From Candidatus Hydrogenedentota bacterium (GTDB lineage Bacteria; Hydrogenedentota; Hydrogenedentia; Hydrogenedentales; SLHB01): a stretch of DNA of 8,777 bases. Shown here piece by piece: positions 1-5,552 of this stretch. Numbering within the stretch: position 1 is the first letter of the stretch; each line of letters opens with the position of its first letter. The notes under the pieces are model-generated. The model did no database searches and was not told the DNA's origin. It saw only the letters and a program-made list of their open reading frames with translations. Where the stretch lies: NCBI GenBank assembly GCA_035416745.1, contig DAOLNV010000052.1, positions 32,059-40,835 on the forward strand. The letters are read 5' to 3'. Both the position numbers and the translations under genes were made by a program.

Positions 1-117
1 CACAATCAATCATGGTGCGTTCGCTGCCGGGAGTGTAGTGAATCGTAGTCAAATTAGCGTATGCTGATTGGATTAGAAAGCAGGCAGGGAAGCCCGCACC
101 ATAACAAAGTCCAGGAA

Positions 118-131
118 TTTTCATAGGAAAA
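118..131. promoter_or_regulatory. Short perfect dyad in the leader, possible operator or weak hairpin
   Basis: TTTTC and GAAAA form a perfect 5-bp inverted repeat around the 4-nt spacer ATAG, about 125 nt upstream of the first gene. The symmetry is directly visible. A regulatory role is inference: such a short AT-rich dyad could be a repressor half-site pair, or could be chance in a relatively AT-rich leader. Confidence 0.2.
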
Positions 132-177
132 CGGGGACTGACATGAGCGAAGCAACGCAGAGATGCGTCTGTCCGCG
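132..177 (+). repeat. Imperfect stem-loop in the leader with an inner GAGA-loop hairpin
   Basis: The arm CGGGGACTGAC (132-142) pairs with GTCTGTCCGCG (167-177) at 9 of 11 positions. Inside it, ACGCA (155-159) and TGCGT (164-168) form a perfect 5-bp stem closed by GAGA, a GNRA-type tetraloop. The two stems compete for positions 167-168, so they may be alternatives. The AAAACGGGGACTGAC part resembles short palindromic repeat ends that I recall from other genomes, but no second copy is present here to prove a repeat family. No T-tract follows, so it is not a classical terminator. Confidence 0.3.
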
Positions 178-256
178 CCTCCCGCGCTCACAAATCGGGA
201 TGTCAACGGTATGACTCATTACACTCGAGCCTGAAACGCGGGGGGACAATTCATCC

Positions 257-1165
257 ATGGCGCGAAGACTCATGGTTACGGGGTACGGGGGTTTTGTGGC
301 GGGCAGCGTGGTCTGGCAGGCGCGCGGGAATTGGGACGTCGAGGCGCTTTCCCTTATCGAGCCGCCTCAGGAACGGCCCGGATTCCGGTGCCGGCAACTC
401 GACCTCTGTGACGAAGCGGCGCTCGACGCCATTTTCGAACAAGTCAATCCGGACGCGGTCATCCACACCGCGGCTCTTGCGGACATCGATTATTGCGAGG
501 CGCACCAAGAAGAGGCGGAACGCGTCAATGTGGGCGTGACGCGCGCGCTGGCACGCCTGTGCGCCAGCCGCGGGACTAAGTTGATTTTCTGCTCGACCGA
601 CACGGTTTTTGACGGAACAAAGGGGATGTACGCAGAGGACGACGCGCCCCGCGCGGTCAATTTCTACGCGAGCACCAAGATTCGCGCTGAGTCCCTTGTG
701 CGTGAATTGGTTCCCAACAGCGTGGTCGCACGATTGTCCCTGGTGATGGGGCTGCCCGTGCTGGGTTCTGGAAACTCGTTCCTGGCCAAGATGGTGTCTG
801 CGCTGGAAGCCCACAAGCCGGTGACGTTCCCCGCCAATGAGGTCCGGACCCCTGTGGATGTCATCACTCTTGGGGCGGCGTTTCTTGAGCTTGCGCGCAG
901 CGATTTCGCGGGGGTCATGCATCTGGCGGGCAATACGCGATTGAACCGGTACGACATGGCGTGCCAAATCGCGGAACGGCTGGGCTATTCCCGGGACCTT
1001 GTGCGTGCATGCGATTCGAACGCCATGGCGGGCCGCGCCCCCAGGCCGAACGATGCATCCCTTGACAACACCAGGGCCCGAAGCCTGCTTGAAACTCCGA
1101 TGAGGACCCTTATGGATGGATTGAACCTCGTACTCGAAGCGAAGGAGGCGCAGAGCAATGAGTAG
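257..1165 (+). CDS. RmlD-type extended SDR: NAD(P)-dependent sugar reductase/epimerase
   Basis: This 302-residue protein is a cytosolic extended short-chain dehydrogenase/reductase closest to the dTDP-4-dehydrorhamnose reductase (RmlD) group, and it matches that group in length. The Rossmann dinucleotide loop is TGYGGFVAG (residues 8-16), with Ala at the usual third Gly. Next come the HTAALADIDYCE segment (70-81), STDTVFDG (113-120; RmlD usually has STDYVFDG) and the catalytic pair Tyr137/Lys141 in YASTK. RPNDASLD (263-270) matches the RmlD substrate-domain signature. The ATG at 257 follows GGGGGA at 241-246 with a 10-nt gap; Met6 at 272 is a less likely start. The gene overlaps the aminotransferase by 8 nt, suggesting translational coupling. 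Family membership is secure. The substrate is unknown, and no rhamnose-pathway partners are present, so I do not call it rmlD. Confidence 0.9.
   Translation: MARRLMVTGYGGFVAGSVVWQARGNWDVEALSLIEPPQERPGFRCRQLDLCDEAALDAIFEQVNPDAVIHTAALADIDYCEAHQEEAERVNVGVTRALARLCASRGTKLIFCSTDTVFDGTKGMYAEDDAPRAVNFYASTKIRAESLVRELVPNSVVARLSLVMGLPVLGSGNSFLAKMVSALEAHKPVTFPANEVRTPVDVITLGAAFLELARSDFAGVMHLAGNTRLNRYDMACQIAERLGYSRDLVRACDSNAMAGRAPRPNDASLDNTRARSLLETPMRTLMDGLNLVLEAKEAQSNE
1142..1148 (+). promoter_or_regulatory. Strong Shine-Dalgarno inside the SDR gene, for the aminotransferase
   Basis: AAGGAGG lies 9 nt before the ATG at 1158, within the last codons of the SDR gene. It fixes the aminotransferase start and supports the 8-nt gene overlap (ATGAGTAG) as real and coupled. 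Confidence 0.8.
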
Positions 1166-2357
1166 TCCTAAGATTAAACACGACCTCGTGATCAAGTTCG
1201 GCAGCGAGTACGGTCCCGAGGAGCAGGCTGCCGTGCTCGAAGTGTTGCGCCAGAACGCCCCGACCAGCGGCGACGCATGTATCCGGTTCGAGGAAGCGTT
1301 TGCCGCGTACACCCGTAGCAAGTACGCGCGTTGCGTCAGCAACGGCACCGCCGCGCTGTTCATGTCCATGGTGGGGCTCGGCATCAAACCGGGCGACCGC
1401 GTGATCACAACGCCAATGACGTGGATCGCCACCGCTGCCGCGCCTGCCACTCTCGGCGCGGACGTGGACTTTGTGGATATCGACCCGAGCACCTACAACC
1501 TGGATCCCCGCCAGCTCGAAGCGGCCATCAGGCCGGAGACAAAAGCGGTTATCCCGGTCCACTTGTATGGACAATGCTGCGACATGGACCCTATTCTCGC
1601 CATCGCGCAATCGCACGGCCTGGCCGTGGTCGAAGACGCTTGCCACGCCGTAGGCGGCGAGTACAAAGGACGTAAGGCGGGTTCAATGGGAACAACCGGC
1701 TGTTTCAGTTTCCACGAGCAGAAGAACATGTCCACCCTGGGCGAGGGCGGGATGATCGTGACCAACGATCCGGAACTCTACGAGCGCATCGCCCTCTACC
1801 GGTCCCACTGCACGCGGGTATACGGCAAGAGCACGAAGTACTGCAGCCTCGATGAAACGAAGTTTCCCCAGGGCAAGCGTTTCTGGTGGCAGGATTTCGA
1901 CGACACGGGGTACAACTTCCGGATGACCGACATTCAGGCGGCGGTCGGCATCGAGCAACTCAAGAAACTCGACTTGCTGAACCAGCGCCGAATCGACAAC
2001 GCCGCGTATCTTACGGAAGCCCTTAGAGACGTTCCCGGCGTCGTGCTTCCCGTGATTGCGCCGGGGCGCACGCACGTGTTTCATTTGTACCCGGTGCTGC
2101 TCGAGCCCGACACTTTCGGCATGACCAAAGAAGACTTCGTCCATGCCATGCTTTACGAGCGGGGCGTAAAAGTGGGCACGCACTATATTCCGCTGCACTG
2201 GACGACGGCGTTTCAGAAGCGCGGGTACCGGCGGGGCCAGTTCCCGAATGCCGAGAGAGTGGGGGAGAACCTTGTCACGCTGCCCATCAACCCCCGCCAG
2301 ACGCCTGAAGCCTTGTGCTACCTTGTGGACAGCATTAAAGCGTTGTTCCGCGGGTAA
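1158..2357 (+). CDS. DegT/DnrJ/EryC1/StrS family PLP-dependent aminotransferase
   Basis: This 399-residue fold-type I PLP enzyme normally transfers an amino group from Glu or Gln to a keto sugar, usually nucleotide-linked, or to a cyclitol ketone. Visible family landmarks are SNGTAAL (61-67, phosphate-binding turn), TPMTWIATA (85-93), VEDACHA (158-164; Asp160 should contact the pyridine nitrogen), and SFHEQKNMSTLGEGG (184-198), where Lys189 is the Schiff-base lysine. GYNFRMTDIQAAVG (251-264) and HYIPLH (342-347) follow. Length is normal. Residues about 218-250 form a longer, Lys/Trp-rich loop between the Lys motif and the GYNFRMT motif, which may shape the substrate pocket. It sits between a reductase and a sugar transporter, so the substrate is probably a keto sugar or cyclitol. 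Family is certain; substrate is not. No second sugar-nucleotide enzyme supports a named antibiotic or O-antigen pathway. Confidence 0.94.
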   Translation: MSSPKIKHDLVIKFGSEYGPEEQAAVLEVLRQNAPTSGDACIRFEEAFAAYTRSKYARCVSNGTAALFMSMVGLGIKPGDRVITTPMTWIATAAAPATLGADVDFVDIDPSTYNLDPRQLEAAIRPETKAVIPVHLYGQCCDMDPILAIAQSHGLAVVEDACHAVGGEYKGRKAGSMGTTGCFSFHEQKNMSTLGEGGMIVTNDPELYERIALYRSHCTRVYGKSTKYCSLDETKFPQGKRFWWQDFDDTGYNFRMTDIQAAVGIEQLKKLDLLNQRRIDNAAYLTEALRDVPGVVLPVIAPGRTHVFHLYPVLLEPDTFGMTKEDFVHAMLYERGVKVGTHYIPLHWTTAFQKRGYRRGQFPNAERVGENLVTLPINPRQTPEALCYLVDSIKALFRG

Positions 2358-2384
2358 TGTACGCAACCGGGAAGGGCAAACACG

Positions 2385-3962
2385 ATGCGATTGGGATTGC
2401 TCGACGCTGTCATCTTGATTGTATACCTGATAATTGTTGCTGCAATCGGGTTCTGGGTGGCCCGGCGCGAGAGAGCAACGACGCGCGAGTATTTTCTGGC
2501 GGGGTTTCACGTTCCCTGGTATGCCATCGGGCTGTCAATGGTCGCCAGCAGCATCAGCACCGAGCAATTCATCGGGGAGGTCGGATTTGCCTACAGCTAC
2601 GGCATGGCGGTAGCCAACTGGGAATGGCTCAACTTCATCGCATTGTCCGTGCTCATCTGGATATTCACGCCCTTCTACATCCGCGGGCGCATCGCGACAA
2701 TGCCCGAGTTCCTCGAGCGCCGCTACGGCGTCGCGCCAAGAAGCATATTCGCATGGCTGACCGTGCTCAGCTATGCCATCGTCAACCTCTCCCTCGTCTT
2801 GTATGGGGGCGGCCTCGCCCTGAACTACATCTTTCGCACGCCCATCTTCTGGTCGGCCGTACTCCTCGCCGTATTGACCGGCGCGTACACCATCTATGGC
2901 GGCCTCTCGAGCGTTGTGTGGACCGACGTTTTTCAGTGCGTCTTGTTGCTGATCGGCGGACTCGTCATCTTCTTCGTGGGGCTGCACAAGGTCGGTTGGG
3001 ACGCCATCTGCTCGACAGGCGACCGCGCCCACCTGATCCTTCCCGCCGATCACCCGAAACTTCCGTGGACCGCGATGCTTGCCCTCGCCCTCAGCACGAA
3101 CGTCTGGTACTTCTGCACCAATCAATACATCAACCAGCGGTGCCTGGCGGCAAAAGACGAGTGGCACGCCAAGATGGGCATGATCTTCTGTGGTTTTCTG
3201 GGGATCTTGCTTGGATTGAGCGTGTCCTTCCCGGGCCTTATTGCATACGCCATCAATCCAAACCTGGAGGACACGAACCAGGCATATCCCTATCTTGTAA
3301 CCACGCTGCTGCCCCCCGCGATTCAAGGCTTGATTCTGGCTGCTCTGGTCAGCGCGATCATGTCCACCATCTCTTCTCTGGTGAACTCGACCGCAACGAT
3401 ATTCTCGCTCGATATCTACCAGCGGCTGTACCGCAAGAACGCGCCGGACAAGGAGTTGATCAGGGTGGGGCGCTGGTGCGGAGCGGTCACGCTTCTTGTC
3501 GGCGTGGTTTGCGTGCCTCTTGTGGGCAAGTGGGACCAAATCTTCGCGTATTGTCAGGAGGTCTGGGTATTGCTTGCCGGGCCAACGGTGGCGGTCTTCG
3601 TGGTAGGCGTCCTGTGGAAACGGGCCAACAACACGGCCGCCACAATCACGATGGCGCTGTCATTTCCCCTGTGCGCCGTGCCGTATGTGCAGAAGTTCTA
3701 CCCGTTTCTCCCGGGCCCCATTGAGAACATCTTCGTTTTGGGCCTGTTTGTTGTTCTGATCTGCGTGGCCCTGATGATCGTCCTCAGCCTGGTGACCGCT
3801 GCCCCGCCCGCTGAAAAGACGCTGGGCATGTTGTGGACGCCGTCCATGCTGCGCCTTCCCGCGGCCACGGCGGCCACAAAACCGCACTGGTACCAGAGCG
3901 TCGTGTTGTGGTGGGGCCTGATGGTGCTCACGTTTACCATCATCTATGCCATTCTCTGGTAG
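2385..3962 (+). CDS. SGLT-like Na+/sugar symporter (SSS family)
   Basis: This 525-residue inner-membrane protein has about 14 hydrophobic segments, as expected for the solute:sodium symporter family. The closest type is sugar transporters such as Vibrio SglT and human SGLT1. Na2-site residues recalled from those proteins are matched: Ala54 and Ile57 in ASSISTEQF, and Ala324, Ser327 and Thr328 in AIMSTISSL. Sugar-site positions also match: Gln61, Glu80 (19 residues later, as in SglT), Asn246 in CTNQYINQR, and Gln391 in AYCQEVW. TMPEFLERRYG (105-115) and FSLDIYQRLY (340-349) are typical. The ATG at 2385 follows GAAGGG (2371-2376) by 8 nt, and the gene starts 27 nt after the aminotransferase. 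The retained sugar residues argue for a monosaccharide rather than proline, acetate or iodide. The exact sugar cannot be read from the sequence. Confidence 0.93.
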   Translation: MRLGLLDAVILIVYLIIVAAIGFWVARRERATTREYFLAGFHVPWYAIGLSMVASSISTEQFIGEVGFAYSYGMAVANWEWLNFIALSVLIWIFTPFYIRGRIATMPEFLERRYGVAPRSIFAWLTVLSYAIVNLSLVLYGGGLALNYIFRTPIFWSAVLLAVLTGAYTIYGGLSSVVWTDVFQCVLLLIGGLVIFFVGLHKVGWDAICSTGDRAHLILPADHPKLPWTAMLALALSTNVWYFCTNQYINQRCLAAKDEWHAKMGMIFCGFLGILLGLSVSFPGLIAYAINPNLEDTNQAYPYLVTTLLPPAIQGLILAALVSAIMSTISSLVNSTATIFSLDIYQRLYRKNAPDKELIRVGRWCGAVTLLVGVVCVPLVGKWDQIFAYCQEVWVLLAGPTVAVFVVGVLWKRANNTAATITMALSFPLCAVPYVQKFYPFLPGPIENIFVLGLFVVLICVALMIVLSLVTAAPPAEKTLGMLWTPSMLRLPAATAATKPHWYQSVVLWWGLMVLTFTIIYAILW

Positions 3963-3968
3963 AGGAGG
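3963..3968 (+). promoter_or_regulatory. Shine-Dalgarno site that supports the GTG start of the kinase
   Basis: AGGAGG lies 6 nt before GTG at 3975. No ATG lies in frame before the family's conserved N-terminal motif, so this site decides the start. It begins immediately after the symporter stop codon, which implies co-translation from the same mRNA. Confidence 0.75.
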
Positions 3969-3974
3969 CATCCC

Positions 3975-5369
3975 GTGGCATCGTTCCAAGATACAGTAGC
4001 GATCCTGACCAGGGAGGGCGGCCTGTTTAACGCCAGCGCCCCGGTCTTCGTGGCCCGCTCGCCGGGACGCCTCGACCTGATGGGCGGCAACGATGATTAC
4101 ACCGGCGGCCTGGTCTTTGAGATGACCATTCGGGAAGCCACGTGGGCGGCCACGCAAGTCCGGGAAGACGGTCAGATTGTTCTTCGCAACCAGACCGCTG
4201 CGCAGATGGGTTGGAAGGAGAACGTGCGGTGCGCCTTGAATCTGCTCGTTGATGAACAGGCCGTGCGCAAATACGTCAACGCTTCCCCGGATATTCGTTG
4301 GACCGCCTACGTATTGGGTAACTTCCACTACCTGCTTAAGAAATACGCGGAGCGCATCACGGACCGCGGCATGACGGTCTACATCGAGTCCAACGTGCCG
4401 TTGAACAAAGGTGTCAGCTCGTCCGCGGCCGTCGAGGTGGCTGTTATGAAGGCTGCCTGCGCCGCATACGGCATCGATCTGACTGGGGTAGGCCTGGCGC
4501 TGGCCTGCCAGTGGGTAGAGAACGTGATCGCGGAGTCGGCCTGCGGCGTGATGGACCAGATCACGGCGGTTTTGGGCGATGAGGGATGTGTCCTGCCGCT
4601 CGTGTGCCAGCCATGCAACCCCGAGCCTCTTGTTCGCTTGCCGGCCAGCCTGGAATGCTGGGCTATCGACTCCGGCGCGAGCCACGAAGTCAGTGGAATC
4701 GAGTACGAGGCCGCCCGCGCCGCGGCGTTCATGGGATACAAGCTCATCTGCGATCTCGAAGGACTCGACGTTGTCCGGGACGATTCGCAGGAGATTCCCC
4801 GATACACCGAGCCGCGCTGGAACGGCTATCTCGCCAACCTGCCGCGGGCGCTGTTCCACGAGCAATACGAGCACCGCTTGCCTGAAACAATGACAGGGGA
4901 GGAGTATCTCGGCACGGCGGGGGAACACGTCGACCCCTTCACGCGATGTCTCCCCGAGTACACATACCGCATCCGCGCTAACACGCGTTACGCGGTGGAA
5001 GAGAACCAACGCGTGCAACTGTTCGCCGAACTCGCTCGCGGGGCAACGACGGAACGCGCGTTTCGGCTTCTCGGCGACCTGATGTGCCAGTCGCACTATG
5101 CGTACACGGAATGCGGCCTGGCCAGTGAAGCCACCGACCGGATTGTGGCCTTAGCGCGTCAGGAAGGGCCGGAAAACGGCGTCTATGGCGCAAAAATCAC
5201 GGGCGGCGGCGCGGGCGGCACGGTGGCCATTCTCGCGAAGAAAGACGCGCGTCCGGCCGTCGAGCGGCTCGTGGCCCGATACAGCCGGGTACGAGGGTCA
5301 GAGCCGTACCTGTTCGAGGGCAGCTCGCCCGGGGCCGATCGCTTCGGAATCCTGGAAGTACGTCCCTGA
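3975..5369 (+). CDS. GHMP sugar-1-kinase, similar to the plant L-arabinokinase kinase domain
   Basis: This 464-residue cytosolic kinase should phosphorylate a free monosaccharide at C1 with ATP. The three GHMP motifs are present: GRLDLMGGNDDYTGG (31-45), NKGVSSSAAVEVA (144-156, ATP-phosphate loop) and KITGGGAGGTVAIL (407-420). CGVMDQITAVLG (190-201) carries Asp194 at the galactokinase catalytic-base position. From memory, plant ARA1 has GRLDVMGGIADYSGS, GKGVSSSAAVEVA, CGVMDQMTSACG, WGIDSG, YSACGLGSDGTDR, KITGGGSGGTV and FEGSSPGAGKFG. Nearly identical stretches occur here in the same order, including WAIDSGASH (229-237), YTECGLASEATDR (377-389) and FEGSSPGADRFG (447-458). Galactokinase normally has GEHTDY where this has GGNDDY. 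It starts with GTG, 12 nt after the symporter, consistent with immediate trapping of the imported sugar. Plausible substrates are L-arabinose or another aldose; galactose or a hexosamine is not excluded. Confidence 0.9.
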   Translation: MASFQDTVAILTREGGLFNASAPVFVARSPGRLDLMGGNDDYTGGLVFEMTIREATWAATQVREDGQIVLRNQTAAQMGWKENVRCALNLLVDEQAVRKYVNASPDIRWTAYVLGNFHYLLKKYAERITDRGMTVYIESNVPLNKGVSSSAAVEVAVMKAACAAYGIDLTGVGLALACQWVENVIAESACGVMDQITAVLGDEGCVLPLVCQPCNPEPLVRLPASLECWAIDSGASHEVSGIEYEAARAAAFMGYKLICDLEGLDVVRDDSQEIPRYTEPRWNGYLANLPRALFHEQYEHRLPETMTGEEYLGTAGEHVDPFTRCLPEYTYRIRANTRYAVEENQRVQLFAELARGATTERAFRLLGDLMCQSHYAYTECGLASEATDRIVALARQEGPENGVYGAKITGGGAGGTVAILAKKDARPAVERLVARYSRVRGSEPYLFEGSSPGADRFGILEVRP

Positions 5370-5380
5370 ACGGCGGCCCT

Positions 5381-5401
5381 GCGGGGAGAGGCTCTTGCCG
5401 C
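5381..5401 (+). terminator. Hairpin after the kinase gene, weak terminator candidate
   Basis: GCGGGGAGA and TCTTGCCGC fold around a GGC loop. The stem has four G-C pairs, one G/G mismatch, then a G-T, A-T, G-C and A-T pair. It lies 11 nt after the kinase stop, where a terminator would be expected. No T-run follows, so an intrinsic terminator is unproven. Confidence 0.25.
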
Positions 5402-5451
5402 GAGCCCGGACCGTCTTCACCGCCCGCGCGGATCCGGTGTTTCAATCGACC

Positions 5452-5475
5452 CGTGGCAACGGGCGCCCCGTCACG
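5452..5475 (+). other. Compact stem-loop upstream of the secreted-protein gene
   Basis: The inner stem ACGGG/CCCGT (5459-5463/5467-5471) has a CGC loop. It is extended by CGTG/CACG (5452-5455/5472-5475) across a 3-nt bulge (GCA), giving 9 perfect pairs in 24 nt. Two GGCGCC palindromes (5462-5467 and 5475-5480) overlap it. AT-rich sequence rather than a T-run follows. It could be an mRNA leader structure, a processing site or a T-less terminator. The pairing is visible; the role is inference. Confidence 0.3.
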
Positions 5476-5540
5476 GCGCCAATATAAACGCACCCGAGGT
5501 TCACGCTATGATGTTGCCGGACTGCAAGAGGAAGTTAATC

Positions 5541-5545
5541 GAGGG
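5541..5545 (+). promoter_or_regulatory. Ribosome binding site favouring the ATG at 5553
   Basis: GAGGG lies 7 nt before ATG 5553, which directly precedes a standard signal peptide. The alternative ATG at 5508 has GAGG at 5495-5498 with a 9-nt gap. The two sites are similar in strength, so the signal peptide decides for 5553. Confidence 0.45.
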
Positions 5546-5552
5546 TCTTGGA

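Larger units (their letters stand above)
1..256. other. Non-coding leader upstream of the sugar gene cluster
   Basis: No reading frame here resembles a known protein. The three forward frames entering from the left edge all stop within about 22 codons. The segment is visibly less GC-rich than the genes that follow. It holds several inverted repeats: nested arms at 12-19/95-102 and 24-28/83-87, a short dyad at 118-131, and an imperfect stem at 132-177. It probably contains the promoter and 5' leader of the operon starting at 257, but I found no convincing -35/-10 pair. The best -10-like hexamer, TATGCT at 60-65, has no matching -35. A 23-codon ORF at 143-214 has a purine-rich stretch upstream and is only a weak leader-peptide candidate. 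Confidence 0.5.
5370..5552 (+). other. Intergenic region between the kinase and the secreted protein
   Basis: This is the only sizeable gap inside the gene series (138 nt to the ATG at 5508, 183 nt to the ATG at 5553). It holds two hairpins, described separately, and a short AT-rich patch AATATAAA at 5481-5488. No well-spaced -35 box precedes that patch, so I do not call a promoter. The gap may separate two transcription units or reduce expression of the large downstream gene. Confidence 0.4.

Noticed and set aside
60..65. TATGCT as a -10 promoter element
   Set aside because: It has only four matches to consensus, and no -35-like hexamer lies 16-18 nt upstream.
257..1165. Naming the SDR rmlD
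   Set aside because: It shares the RmlD signatures, but no rhamnose genes (RmlA, B or C type) are in the window and two motif positions differ. A pathway-specific name would overstate the evidence.
251..1492. Antisense open frame of 413 codons opposite the SDR and aminotransferase genes
   Set aside because: It mirrors two well-supported genes, has no recognisable motif, and is the kind of long open frame GC-rich coding sequence produces by chance.
2535..3539. Antisense frame of 334 codons opposite the symporter
   Set aside because: The translation is Asp/Glu/Arg-rich and lacks a domain signature, so it is a shadow of the symporter codons.
2357..3724. Forward frame of 455 codons overlapping the symporter
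   Set aside because: Its translation is Arg/His-rich and low in hydrophobic residues, typical of an out-of-frame reading. The overlapping frame encodes a clear 14-segment SSS transporter.
3660..5096. Antisense frame of 478 codons opposite the kinase
   Set aside because: It has no family motifs and lies entirely opposite a kinase with all GHMP motifs intact.
3975..5369. Naming the kinase galK
   Set aside because: The galactose-recognition Glu-His is absent and the flanking blocks fit arabinokinase better. No galT or galE type gene is adjacent.
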